Positions 54,766 to 63,353 of a DNA stretch of 64,000 nt are shown piece after piece. Below the pieces are notes generated by a model that saw only the letters and a list, made by a program, of their open reading frames with translations, did not search any database and was not told the DNA's origin. Source of the DNA: Paenibacillus sp. J23TS9. Its GTDB lineage: Bacteria > Bacillota > Bacilli > Paenibacillales > Paenibacillaceae. Where the stretch lies: the NCBI RefSeq assembly GCF_018403225.1, contig NZ_BOSG01000006.1:124001-188000 (forward strand), in the 5' to 3' direction. Positions within the stretch are counted from its first letter, which is position 1. Each line of letters begins with the position of its first letter. The position numbers and the translations under genes are program-made.

Positions 54766-55841
54766 ACCGGCGCTTCCGTTTCCAATAGAGAAATCTCACG
54801 GCCTTCTTCGGAGGATTGGTAAATGGCCTCGATCATTTGCGCGGTCAGGATGACGGTATCGATATGCGACGGCAGCTTTTCTCCGGAATGAATGCCCGTG
54901 ATAAAGCCGTCGATCTCCACTTGAAAGGCGTCGCTCTTCGGATAATTTGGCGTGCTTTCCAGCAATGCACCATGCTTCGCCGAGTACAGCGTGAATTCCT
55001 TACCGTACTGGAGGCGAATGCCCGCTTGATCCCCGAGAAAATCAATGTACATTTCTTCGATGCCGATATTTTGCGCCCAAGCGCCGTTGACCGTGATCGA
55101 CGGGCCTTCCGTGCGAATCATGGCCGTCACGAAATCATCGACATCATAGCTGCCCTCATAGTTTGGAGGGCCTGCCCACATGTTGAGGTAAGCGTAATTC
55201 TGCATGTCTTTGCCAAGCTTCGAATACGCCTGTCCCGTCACGGTCTTCGGCTGCGGATCACCTGTGCAGTACATGACGACATCGAGAAAATGCACGCCCC
55301 AGTCAATGAGCGCCCCGCCGCCGGCAACCGCCTTGGTCGTAAAGTCTCCGCCCAGACCGGGGATCGAGCGGTGCGCACGGAAGCTGACCACGACATGGTA
55401 CAGCTCGCCAAGCTCACCGTTTTCGATCATCTGCTTGATGATGTTGACGCCTTTATTGAAGCGGTTGACGACGCCGATATTCAGCGTTTGGCCGGTTTCA
55501 TGCTGCACCTTCTGCATCTCCAGCGCTTCCTTGTACGTTCTGGCCGCCGGCTTCTCGCACAACACATGCTTGCCCGCGCGCATGCAATCGATCGCAATCT
55601 GAGCATGGACATTGTTCGGCGTACATACCGACACCGCCACCACGTCCGGATCCTCCAAAATGTCTCGATAATCCTCTACGGCCGTGCCGCAGCCGTACTC
55701 CAAGACGGCCTTCTCGGCCCGTTCCTTGCGAATGTCGCAGAAATACTTGATCTCGGCATCCTCGTTCGCCATGTACGCCGGGATATGCGCATTGTTGGCA
55801 ATCGTTCCGCAGCCAATCACGGCTACAATCGTTTTAGCCAT
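54762..55841 (-). CDS. Gfo/Idh/MocA-family oxidoreductase
   Basis: 359 residues, complete. Rossmann loop VIGCGTIANNAHIPAYM, NAD-linked VSVCTPNNVHAQIA, and the lysine motif CEKPAARTYKEA. GGDFTTKAVAGGGALIDWGVHFLDVVMYCTG carries the catalytic-site histidine pattern (GxHxxD). Likely a sugar or cyclitol dehydrogenase. GC-richer than its flanks. Upstream lies a promoter block matching that of the AraC-linked importer. Confidence 0.92.
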   Translation of the reverse strand: MAKTIVAVIGCGTIANNAHIPAYMANEDAEIKYFCDIRKERAEKAVLEYGCGTAVEDYRDILEDPDVVAVSVCTPNNVHAQIAIDCMRAGKHVLCEKPAARTYKEALEMQKVQHETGQTLNIGVVNRFNKGVNIIKQMIENGELGELYHVVVSFRAHRSIPGLGGDFTTKAVAGGGALIDWGVHFLDVVMYCTGDPQPKTVTGQAYSKLGKDMQNYAYLNMWAGPPNYEGSYDVDDFVTAMIRTEGPSITVNGAWAQNIGIEEMYIDFLGDQAGIRLQYGKEFTLYSAKHGALLESTPNYPKSDAFQVEIDGFITGIHSGEKLPSHIDTVILTAQMIEAIYQSSEEGREISLLETEAPV

Positions 55842-55978
55842 AGTTTCTTCCCTCCGATGGTTAGAACCCGGTCAGGCAGATCCGGATTGCATAAAAGTAT
55901 TTTGACCGAAACGTTATTTCTAAAAGAATGCCCTCTCCTTCCCAGCCGACAGCATTTCATTCGTCAATCGTTACGGCC

Positions 55979-56047
55979 AACTACTGACATGATATCATGT
56001 AAGCGCTTTAGTTGACTTCAATATCGTATGTGAAAATAGGATTATCG
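55979..56047 (-). promoter_or_regulatory. Promoter block matching that of the AraC-linked importer
   Basis: The perfect palindrome ACATGATATCATGT (55987-56000) overlaps TGTAAGCGCTTTAG (55998-56011), a near match to the CcpA cre site. The block aligns with 50996-51061 over about 65 bp, including the outer TAGTT and ATAATCC elements. The 55842-56445 gap holds this, the AraC relic and the guaD promoter, but no intact gene. Confidence 0.65.
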
Positions 56048-56051
56048 TATC

Positions 56052-56151
56052 CGTTTCGCAGCTGCTTGGATGCTGCCTGGTTGCGGAAGCGGAACGGCGA
56101 TATACCCGTGTAATTTATTAAAATTATGCAAAAATCATGAGGCTTATTCCC
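56052..56151 (-). pseudogene. Relic of an AraC-family regulator
   Basis: On the minus strand the frame reads NKPHDFCIILINYTGISPFR then FRNQ, matching AYFCRIFKKYTGISPNQFRKQ of the intact AraC (51077-51997). The stop is lost, and the frame runs into the promoter block. Only the end of the second HTH survives. Confidence 0.6.
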
Positions 56152-56398
56152 TCGCAGCGCAGGTCGCTTCCCCTATTGCGTGCAGAAGGTTGCATAGTGG
56201 CTTGGATCATGTGATCGACTCCATCTCCCGGAGCACACCCGATCTCCATTTCTGTTTCAACTCCGGATCGATGAATGCTGCAGAAACCGCCCTATCCCTC
56301 TCCGTACTCGTCTGCATCTGCTCTGTACGTGTCGCAATGTTATCAGGATATAACATGTTCATTCGTATTTAGCTGTAGACTTATCATTTTGCAGCGAA

Positions 56399-56433
56399 TA
56401 TAATAACAAAAGCATATTCAAAAAACGAACATT
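56399..56433 (+). promoter_or_regulatory. guaD promoter -10 and PurBox
   Basis: TATAAT (56399-56404), 17 bp after the weak -35 TAGACT, is followed by AAAACGAACATT (56422-56433), which matches the PurR PurBox AWWWCGAACWWT. An inverted partner box was not clear; GTTCATTCG at 56358 is only a partial match. Confidence 0.6.
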
Positions 56434-56445
56434 AGGACGGTACTT

Positions 56446-57810
56446 ATGAATAAATATATGCAATTATTCCGAGGCACTGCATTTTCCAGCAAATCTTCCA
56501 AAGAAATTCAAATATTAAAAGACCATCTGTTCTGCATCAATCATGAAGGACGGATTGAAAAAGTCGTAGCCCCAGCGGATTCAGACTATCAACCTTTACT
56601 GGATGCTTATCAAGGTCAAGACAACTACCACGCTCTAAATGAAGGCCAATATCTATTGCCCGGATTTGTCGATTTGCATGTTCACGCGCCGCAATGGGCC
56701 CAATCCGGAACAGCGTTAGATATTCCGCTCTATGATTGGCTGAATACGTATACCTTCCCGCTTGAATCTAAATTCTCGGATCTGGATTTTGCACAAGAGG
56801 TCTACGATGATTTGGTCAGCACCCTGCTTGCCAACGGAACAACGACAGCACTTTATTTTGCGACCGTTCATAAAGAAGCCAGTTTATTGTTAGCTGAAAT
56901 ATGCGCCAAGAAAGGCCAGCGTGGACTCGTCGGGAAAGTGGTCATGGATGATGCCGAGCAAAACCCTGAAAACTATCGCGACGCTGACACCCGGACGGCA
57001 CTGGCGGATACGGAAGAATTTATTGTTGCTGTACAACAATTAGCCCAATCGACGAAACAAGGCGTTTATCCCGTTGTGACGCCCAGATTCATTCCAAGCT
57101 GTACAGACGAAGCTTTGAAAGGTCTGGGAGAACTGGCAGATAAATATGACACGCATGTTCAATCGCACTGCAGCGAAAGCGATTGGGCGCACGGTTATGT
57201 ACAAGATCGCTTCCAAAAGAACGATGCTTTTGCTCTGCATGATTTTGGGCTATTGCGTGATAAGTCTGTTATGGCACATTGCAATTTCCTGAATGATGAT
57301 GATGCAGATTTATTTGCCGAGAAAGGAACGGCTATTGCCCACTGTCCAATATCCAACGCCTATTTTGCCAATAGCGTCATTCCCATAGCTCATTTTCATG
57401 CCAAAGGTGTGGAGATTGGCCTCGGGTCAGATATTTCAGGAGGTTTTTCGCCTAGTCTTTTTGATAACATCAGACAAGCCGTCATATCTTCAAGAATGCT
57501 GGAGGATGGCGTTAATCCTTCCCTTCCTGCCCAAGATCGCGGTGTACCGGGATCACGCATTACGGTTGACGAAGCTTTCTATCTTGCGACGGCTGGCGGC
57601 GGCGAAAGTTTAAGCTTACCCATCGGCCGCATTCAAGAAAACTATGCATGGGATGTACAAATCATCGATACCAAGCTGCCATCCGCCAAATTGCCAATCT
57701 TTAATGAGAATGAGGATTTACATGACATTTTCCAGAAAATTATGTATCTGATTCGGCCTGAGCATATCCGCGAAGTTTGGGTACAGGGCGAAAAAGTTCA
57801 TTCGCGTTAA
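56446..57810 (+). CDS. guaD: Guanine deaminase
   Basis: 454 residues, the usual size of the amidohydrolase-type enzyme that converts guanine to xanthine and ammonia. Metal and substrate motifs in order: PGFVDLHVHAPQWAQSG (HxH), TTALYFAT, VTPRFIPSCTDE, VQSHCSESDWA, SVMAHCNFLN and GLGSDISGGFSP (late Asp). AGGA precedes the ATG at suboptimal spacing. A PurBox lies 13 bp upstream of the start. Followed by a purine permease gene, making a salvage unit for purines as nitrogen source. Confidence 0.95.
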   Translation: MNKYMQLFRGTAFSSKSSKEIQILKDHLFCINHEGRIEKVVAPADSDYQPLLDAYQGQDNYHALNEGQYLLPGFVDLHVHAPQWAQSGTALDIPLYDWLNTYTFPLESKFSDLDFAQEVYDDLVSTLLANGTTTALYFATVHKEASLLLAEICAKKGQRGLVGKVVMDDAEQNPENYRDADTRTALADTEEFIVAVQQLAQSTKQGVYPVVTPRFIPSCTDEALKGLGELADKYDTHVQSHCSESDWAHGYVQDRFQKNDAFALHDFGLLRDKSVMAHCNFLNDDDADLFAEKGTAIAHCPISNAYFANSVIPIAHFHAKGVEIGLGSDISGGFSPSLFDNIRQAVISSRMLEDGVNPSLPAQDRGVPGSRITVDEAFYLATAGGGESLSLPIGRIQENYAWDVQIIDTKLPSAKLPIFNENEDLHDIFQKIMYLIRPEHIREVWVQGEKVHSR

Positions 57811-57867
57811 GAAATATTAGAGAAATGTCTATCTTACAAAAATAGAAAGTTCGAGGTGTACAACGGA

Positions 57868-59208
57868 GTGGAAACACAAACAGGCCAGCAAGCTCACGCT
57901 CAACATTTAACTGTTTTGCCTGATGAAAAAATCTCGTTCGGTAAATCCGTCATCCTAGGCTTACAGCATGTTATTGCCATGGACGTCTATGTCGTCCCTT
58001 TCCTCATTGCGATGTTAATCGGCTTATCATCCGGCCAGTCAACCGCGTTGATTCAAGCTACCTTTATTGCGGCTGGGCTTGCAACGATTGTGCAAACTTA
58101 TTTCTGCATGAAGCTGCCTGTCGCCCAAGGTCCTTCCTATGTTCCGCTTGGTGCGATCGTCAGTATTTATGCCGCTAGCGGCGGTGGGCAATTAGGTTGG
58201 AATTCCGTATTAGGTGCCAGCTTAGTTGGCGCAATCTTAGTTATCGTTTTGGGCTATACCGGTATTTTCAATAAAATCGTTAATATATTTATCCCGCCGA
58301 TTGTTGGCGGTACGATCATATTCATTGTGGGTCTTTCATTATTGCCTGTGGCCATCAGAGACAATATTTATGGCGCCACGGATGCTACAATCAATCAAAA
58401 CGTGTTGCTGGCCCTGATCTCAGGCGCTGTACTCATCCTTTTCGTGCTTCTGGGTTCTTTGCTTCGTAATAAAGGCTCCATATTCCGAATTATTTCGGTC
58501 ATGGTTGCGCTTGTTGTCGGATGTATTACAGCAAATTTTATGGGCGTGTTAGATTTCTCCGCTGTTAAAAGTGCCAAGTGGTTTAGCATGCCGCATCTCC
58601 CTTTTGCCGATTTTGGCTTTTCGTTCAACTTTTCAGCGATCATTACCATGATCATTATCTATTTCGTACTGCTGGCTGAAACCACAGGTACTTGGTTCGC
58701 CGTCAGCAACGTAATCGATAAGCCGTTAACGGATAAAAATCTGAACCGGGGCGTCATTGGGGAAGGCATTAGCTGTCTGATTGCTTCTTTGCTCGGTTCA
58801 ACACCTGTTACGGGTTACTCCACCAACGCCGGCATCATTTCCATCACAGGCATCGCGAGCCGCCGCGTTTTCCTTGCCGTAGGAGGATGGTTTGTTCTCT
58901 TTGGCTGCTCGGGTAAATTAGCCGCATTAATCTCTTCGATTCCAACGGCCGTCATCGGCGGCGTCTTTACCATCGTCTGCGGCATCATCGCGATCAACGG
59001 CATACAGGTGATGAAAAACGTAAAAATCGGCGAAAAAGAAATGTATATTATCGCGATCCCGATGATCATAACCTTAGCTTTAGTGATGATCCCTCAAGAC
59101 TTCCTGCATTCTTTGCCTACTTTCGTGCAGTATCTATTGGGCTCGCCGATCCTGGCCGCTTCGATTGCAGCGATCCTATTGAATAAATTGCTGCCAAGCG
59201 TGAAGTAA
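57868..59208 (+). CDS. Nucleobase:cation symporter-2 (xanthine/purine permease)
   Basis: 446 residues from the GTG at 57868, chosen because GAGGTG at 57853-57858 would then be the RBS; the earlier in-frame GTG at 57856 overlaps it. About 12-14 TM helices; NCS2 motifs include GLQHVIAMDVYVVPFLIAM, QTYFCMKLPVAQGPSYV, and STNAGIISITGIASRRV as the family signature. It imports xanthine, uric acid or guanine using a cation gradient. It lies 45-57 bp after guaD and ends at a strong terminator. Confidence 0.92.
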   Translation: METQTGQQAHAQHLTVLPDEKISFGKSVILGLQHVIAMDVYVVPFLIAMLIGLSSGQSTALIQATFIAAGLATIVQTYFCMKLPVAQGPSYVPLGAIVSIYAASGGGQLGWNSVLGASLVGAILVIVLGYTGIFNKIVNIFIPPIVGGTIIFIVGLSLLPVAIRDNIYGATDATINQNVLLALISGAVLILFVLLGSLLRNKGSIFRIISVMVALVVGCITANFMGVLDFSAVKSAKWFSMPHLPFADFGFSFNFSAIITMIIIYFVLLAETTGTWFAVSNVIDKPLTDKNLNRGVIGEGISCLIASLLGSTPVTGYSTNAGIISITGIASRRVFLAVGGWFVLFGCSGKLAALISSIPTAVIGGVFTIVCGIIAINGIQVMKNVKIGEKEMYIIAIPMIITLALVMIPQDFLHSLPTFVQYLLGSPILAASIAAILLNKLLPSVK

Positions 59209-59275
59209 TTTGTAAAAATGAGGTAATAGAAATACGGAGAAACACTTCTCTGTAAAACTACAATAGGAATTTAAA

Positions 59276-59333
59276 AGGGCTGATCCGAAAGGCTGCGATT
59301 GATGCAGCCTTTCGGGTCAGCCCTGTTTTTTTA
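59276..59333 (+). terminator. Terminator of the guaD-permease unit
   Basis: AGGGCTGATCCGAAAGGCTGC pairs with its near-perfect complement through GCCCT, then T7. Confidence 0.93.
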
Positions 59334-59616
59334 TTTTAATAAACAAAGAGGCCTTCCGAGAGGTCCCTTGGATGGCTTCGATCAGGATCCAACCTGGCAT
59401 TCAATCTCTTTGAGCAACACCCTCGGTTTTAATCCTGGTTCTCCCCCAAGTTTCATATCTGCTATCGGGGATAAAATCCGCTCAGAGCATGCTTATGTAG
59501 CTACCTTTCCTTTCAATTAATAGTTCATTTATTGGGTATATTATATAATTTATGTAACTTTTTAGGAGTTTGTGGTGTTTATATATTGTAAGTTAAAAAT
59601 CATAAAGGAGGGACGT
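59334..59616. other. Intergenic region before the first small unknown gene
   Basis: No gene is clear. On the minus strand around 59390-59500 a protein-like frame (MKLGGEPGLKPRVLLKEIE) runs to a stop but has no RBS and may be chance. The right end is AT-rich and should carry the promoter of the small gene. Confidence 0.3.
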
Positions 59617-60072
59617 TTGGAAGCACAAGATATACAATCAGAAACCTATGCGGAAACGCCTTTTATAAAAATGGCAAGTAACGGCAACTGGACAGATGAT
59701 ATAAGTATTCTAGCCACTGTTCCACTCCCTTACTATTTTAATTCAACATTTGATGCTTCGGTGTCTTCGGCAAGTGATATGAAAAATGGAAACAGTACTA
59801 CAGTCCGTATTACTGCTAATTATGACTGGGTTACAAGTGATTTCCCTAAAATCCTTGACCCTAGCCAAAGATATTATGATATTACATTGTATGCAAATGG
59901 TGTATCACAAGGTACCTATCGATTTTTAACTGGTGGATGGAGGCACGCTGATTGGACTGGCGTCCCAATAGGGGCCACACTTAGTTTTAGAATGACGAAA
60001 CCGCAACAAACATGGAGTACAGGTGTTTTAGATGGTAGAATAACTGGTAGTGGAGAGGTATTAAATCCGTAA
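59617..60072 (+). CDS. Small unknown protein with TYxETPFI motif
   Basis: 151 residues from the TTG at 59617 (GGAGG 5 bp upstream); the frame extends to a GTG at 59572. No signal peptide or TM helix was seen. It starts EAQDIQSETYAETPFIKMAS, followed by a beta-rich part with NWTDDISILATVPLPYYFN and a C-terminal TWSTGVLDGRITGSGEV. The TYxETPFI motif recurs in the next protein. AT-rich, with no family recognised. Confidence 0.55.
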   Translation: MEAQDIQSETYAETPFIKMASNGNWTDDISILATVPLPYYFNSTFDASVSSASDMKNGNSTTVRITANYDWVTSDFPKILDPSQRYYDITLYANGVSQGTYRFLTGGWRHADWTGVPIGATLSFRMTKPQQTWSTGVLDGRITGSGEVLNP

Positions 60073-60109
60073 CTCATTGACATATAATTAAGACAGAGGT
60101 GGTTTTTTC

Positions 60110-60343
60110 ATGAAAAAGAAAGCAATTGTTATTTTGACAGCCGTAATTTCAGTGATTGCAACAAGTTCTGTAGCATTAGCTGCATCTAATGGAAAGATTG
60201 GTTCCATTAATAATCCTGCTGTACTGATCCCCCCGTCTAGAGCAGAATCTGTAAAGATCTATAAACAAACATATGAGGAGACCCCATTTATCATTGACGC
60301 AAGAACTGGGGAGCATTTAGAGAAACCAGATCTTAATTTCTAA
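60110..60343 (+). CDS. Small secreted unknown protein with TYxETPFI motif
   Basis: 77 residues: signal peptide MKKKAIVILTAVISVIATSS with cleavage near ALAAS, then about 50 mature residues containing KQTYEETPFIIDARTGEHLE. GAGGTGG precedes the ATG. It lies 38 bp after the larger protein and shares its motif, so the two could be a truncated paralogue pair or a secreted factor with a partner. Function unknown. Confidence 0.55.
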   Translation: MKKKAIVILTAVISVIATSSVALAASNGKIGSINNPAVLIPPSRAESVKIYKQTYEETPFIIDARTGEHLEKPDLNF

Positions 60344-60360
60344 ATGCTGAATATTTTTAG

Positions 60361-60395
60361 AAAATCCGGGCCAATAATGGCTCGGATTTTTCTTT
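60361..60395 (+). terminator. Terminator after the small-gene pair
   Basis: AAATCCGGGCCA and TGGCTCGGATTT (one mismatch) with a TTTTTCTTTT tail. Confidence 0.88.
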
Positions 60396-60629
60396 TAATT
60401 CTATTAAAAATTAGACCGAGTAAGAGATTAATGGCCGTCAAACAATGGCCCTGGAACTAGGCGCTCACACAGGCAAATATAATGCTAATCATCCATCTAA
60501 AAGAAATACAAGAAAAGGAGAAGCCTTTACGAAGGAAACTCCCAAAAACTCCAGGTTTTAAGCCAGCTCCCCGGATTGAAGGCTCGGGGGGCGGCGGTGT
60601 TAACTTTGGCTGGACACTGGTTAGACCGG

Positions 60630-61460
60630 TTAAACCAAGTCTGCCGAGTTCATCCATCTATAGTAATCTTGTGAATGCACTGTTTTAAATCCAACCGATT
60701 CATACAAACCTAGAGCGTGGTCGTTTTTCGTTTCGACTTCTAAGTGTACCGAATATCCCGCCATGCTTTGCTCTTTAATGACTCGGCGTAACACTTTTCT
60801 GCCTATTCCTCTGCCTTGATATTCTGGCAAAATGGAAAATCCGTAAATCCACGCTTGCCCCTCTTCTCGGCTCACTCGAATTTTCCCTACCGTACCTTCG
60901 CTCATGTCAATCATGAACATATCCGTATCCTCGGAGAACTCGCTTTCTATAGCTCTGGCGTCTTCTTCGTTCAATCCGAACGACGCAACGGATAATCGTA
61001 CGCGCATTTCGTAATCATCTAGTGTTGCGTGCCTCAAATGAATATCATCCGTATCTTCAAGGGATTTTTCTTGCCACTCCATTTGATGCTCTGTGAATGC
61101 ATACTCAGCACCTTGTTTACTCAAAAAAGCTTTTGCCGCATCGGATCCCGCAGGCGCGTTCAACAAAACTTTCCTGTATCCGTTTTGTTTAACACTCTCC
61201 ATTCCTTGTTGGAACAATCGATGAAAGTACCCTTTTCGTCGTGCACTTGGTTTTACCATTCCGCACACTTCGACTGTAGAACCCATAGCATACAAACCTA
61301 AAAACGCTACAAGCTCGCCATTTTCATAATGGAGAAAATCCAGGTGGTCAGATTCCCGCGCTCTAAGCATTTCCCAGTTAAGCTTCAGTTGTAGATGATC
61401 ATGAATTTCACACTCTTTTTGCAATTTTTCAATATCTTTTAATTGTTGTGTCGTTAACAT
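60630..61460 (-). CDS. GNAT-family N-acetyltransferase, two-domain type
   Basis: 276 residues. The C-terminal half has a full GNAT motif A, WIYGFSILPEYQGRGIGRKVLRRVIKEQ, and motif B, HALGLYESVGFKTVHSQDYYRW. The N-terminal half is a second, weaker GNAT-like fold (VEVCGMVKPSARRKGYFHRLFQQGME), so it is a tandem GNAT. AAAGGAG precedes the ATG. Acceptor unknown. Confidence 0.87.
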   Translation of the reverse strand: MLTTQQLKDIEKLQKECEIHDHLQLKLNWEMLRARESDHLDFLHYENGELVAFLGLYAMGSTVEVCGMVKPSARRKGYFHRLFQQGMESVKQNGYRKVLLNAPAGSDAAKAFLSKQGAEYAFTEHQMEWQEKSLEDTDDIHLRHATLDDYEMRVRLSVASFGLNEEDARAIESEFSEDTDMFMIDMSEGTVGKIRVSREEGQAWIYGFSILPEYQGRGIGRKVLRRVIKEQSMAGYSVHLEVETKNDHALGLYESVGFKTVHSQDYYRWMNSADLV

Positions 61461-61656
61461 TTATTCTCCTTTGGCTGTCCGCATCCATATTCTCAGTTAT
61501 TTTAACAGGACATTAGGTTACTAACACCATACCACATATTGGATTAGCCTTGTTGTCAGAAAACCAAAACATTGCCATCCATATAAATTGAATTAAAGAA
61601 AGGGAAAACACTTCGCCTATATTCCGGATGGAATCAAGGAGAAGCAAGGTTAAACT

Positions 61657-61899
61657 TTAGTTCTCATCCTGAAACGTATCCAGCAGCGGAAAGCGCGAGG
61701 CGTATCCCAGGCTTTCGACCAAGCTGGTATAGTACCATTTCTGCGGCTCATATCCCCGGTTAAACCTGTGCCAGACCGCATCCCCATAGCCTTCGAAATC
61801 ACGGCTGGTGGATCGTAAATTGTGAAGCTTATCCGCGCAGGAGAGCTGTCTGAGGGCGAGGTTTGCACTTTTCAGAAAATCCAGCGTGTGCGGGTTGAA
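61657..61899 (-). pseudogene. C-terminal remnant of an HD-domain phosphohydrolase gene
   Basis: 80 codons bounded upstream by an in-frame TGA (61900-61902). The sequence LRQLSCADKLHNLRSTSRDF ... GYGDAVWHRFNRGYEPQKWY ... FPLLDTFQDEN is the end of an HD superfamily protein of about 190 residues, containing only the final (A)DKLHNL metal motif. The N-terminal HD half is gone, and there is no RBS or start. Confidence 0.65.
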
Positions 61900-61922
61900 T
61901 CATGTTATGCCGGGACCTAACC

Positions 61923-62513
61923 TTATGCTTCTGGCAAAGTCAGCAGCTGCTCGAATAAGTTCGCCCTGATCGTCGCGGAGTCCGTGATGGAGGTGAGCGG
62001 AATGCTTGTCCCGATGGCCTGCTGGAGTCCCCAATACTTCTTGATGGACTTCTCCTTCGTCTTGCTCCGCCAAATGCCGTCGTCGCAGGTAATATCAAAA
62101 TGATTGTCCAGCCAGTACGGATCGCGAAACAGCCAATGGTCCGCGATCGCGGGCATGCGCTCCCACTTGGAGAAATCGTAACGGAAACGGGATAGCGTCA
62201 TATCCGGGTAGTTGTCCTGTCCCTCCAGGTCAATCTCGACGACGAACACATCCCCGTCCTTCACATCGGGCACGCGCTCGTTGCCGGCGGAATCGCCGTC
62301 CAGCTGATAGATTTTGATAAAATTGCTCAGCAGCCAGCCCTCTTCATAAGCGTCGGACTTCCACCTGAGGAATCGTGACGTCAACGGCATCAACCCCAGT
62401 TCCTCGCCGATCATGTCCATTTCGTTCATGAGCATATTCAGATTTTTGTAGGTTTCCCGCAGCACGGTGACCGAAAGGCTGATATTCTCGCCCAGATCAT
62501 TTGTTGTAGACAT
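61923..62513 (-). CDS. Hypothetical partner of the nuclease-like protein
   Basis: 196 residues, soluble, acidic, with an N-terminal coiled-coil-like helix (ENISLSVTVLRETYKNLNMLMNEM) and a beta-rich middle (VFVVEIDLEGQDNYPDMTLSRFRYDFSKW). No family recognised. Its start overlaps the end of the upstream nuclease-like gene by 17 bp, and no good RBS stands alone, so translation is probably coupled and the pair acts together. Confidence 0.55.
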   Translation of the reverse strand: MSTTNDLGENISLSVTVLRETYKNLNMLMNEMDMIGEELGLMPLTSRFLRWKSDAYEEGWLLSNFIKIYQLDGDSAGNERVPDVKDGDVFVVEIDLEGQDNYPDMTLSRFRYDFSKWERMPAIADHWLFRDPYWLDNHFDITCDDGIWRSKTKEKSIKKYWGLQQAIGTSIPLTSITDSATIRANLFEQLLTLPEA

Positions 62514-63288
62514 AGTAATCCTCCTGAAGCGCCGTGGTGGTCGGCCAATGTAGTTGGGTTTTCGAGCTGGATGTTTTTTGGAATTGGTACGGCTTCTCCT
62601 CCAGCGGGATGTTATGAATGTGGTGCAGGAAGCCTCGGAAGCGTTCGAAGCCTTTTTGGACTAACAAATCGATAACATCCTGGATGATCATTTGCTGCCC
62701 CCGATCGAGCGCTGCCGGATCCACCGATTGCAGCTGTTCCAAAACATTTTGCCAGGCGATGAAGCCCAGCGTGACATCGGGTGAAATCAGCGAACGTTCC
62801 TTCATATCCGTTTCGACGGGGAGCAGGATCTGGAAAGGAGCCAAAAACACGAGGTAAGCAGGCCGCCCGCCGCGGATATCCTCAAGCAGTCGGGAATAAC
62901 GGACGAGCTGGTGGCAGCTCTCTTCCGGCGAGATCATCTCTTCCGATTCGTCGTCTTCCGACGACAGGCCGCTGTAATACTTCACTTCGATGCCCAGAAC
63001 GACGTCCGCATGCTCAAGGATCAGATCGATTTCTCCCTCGGCGTGACGGTACCAGAACTTCAGTTCATAATCATAGTCTTGAGTGGTTTCTACAAACCTC
63101 TTCCAGATGGGGTCCGGGAAATTGTGCCCGGCGTTCTTCAGGCGAACCGCCTTTAGGATCTCCTTCAAGCCCATTTGAAAGGGAAGATAACGAAGCGCCC
63201 CAAAAACGTCGCCGGTCAGCTGGTCCTCCAGCCGGTCGGACAGGTTGCTGCCGGAGCTTGAAATTTTATGGTGAATTTCTGCGAGCAA
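62497..63288 (-). CDS. PD-(D/E)XK nuclease-like protein
   Basis: 263 residues. The core AEGEIDLILEHADVVLGIEVKYYSG gives the E-x-D ... E-x-K arrangement of the PD-(D/E)XK superfamily (restriction- and repair-type nucleases); catalytic residues would be the Asp and the EVK Glu and Lys at about residues 87-105. A later QLVRYSRLLEDIRGG and YLVFLAP also fit. Starts with TTG behind GGGAG (6 bp). It forms a two-gene unit with the overlapping 196-residue protein. A defence role is possible but unproven. Confidence 0.6.
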   Translation of the reverse strand: MLAEIHHKISSSGSNLSDRLEDQLTGDVFGALRYLPFQMGLKEILKAVRLKNAGHNFPDPIWKRFVETTQDYDYELKFWYRHAEGEIDLILEHADVVLGIEVKYYSGLSSEDDESEEMISPEESCHQLVRYSRLLEDIRGGRPAYLVFLAPFQILLPVETDMKERSLISPDVTLGFIAWQNVLEQLQSVDPAALDRGQQMIIQDVIDLLVQKGFERFRGFLHHIHNIPLEEKPYQFQKTSSSKTQLHWPTTTALQEDYYVYNK

Positions 63289-63353
63289 AAGGTTCTCCCT
63301 CCTGTTGGAGCAAACGTTTAAAGTCTATTTATGTCATTCCGGATTTCCGGAAT

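Noticed and set aside
54816..56015. 399-codon plus-strand open frame
   Set aside because: It lies opposite the clear Gfo/Idh gene (54762-55841), has arginine/histidine-rich mirror-type composition and no domain; a product of high GC at third positions.
56207..56356. 49-codon minus-strand frame (MLYPDNIATRTEQMQTSTER onward) near the AraC relic
   Set aside because: Protein-like composition but no RBS, no known domain and it lies among debris; not enough to call a gene.
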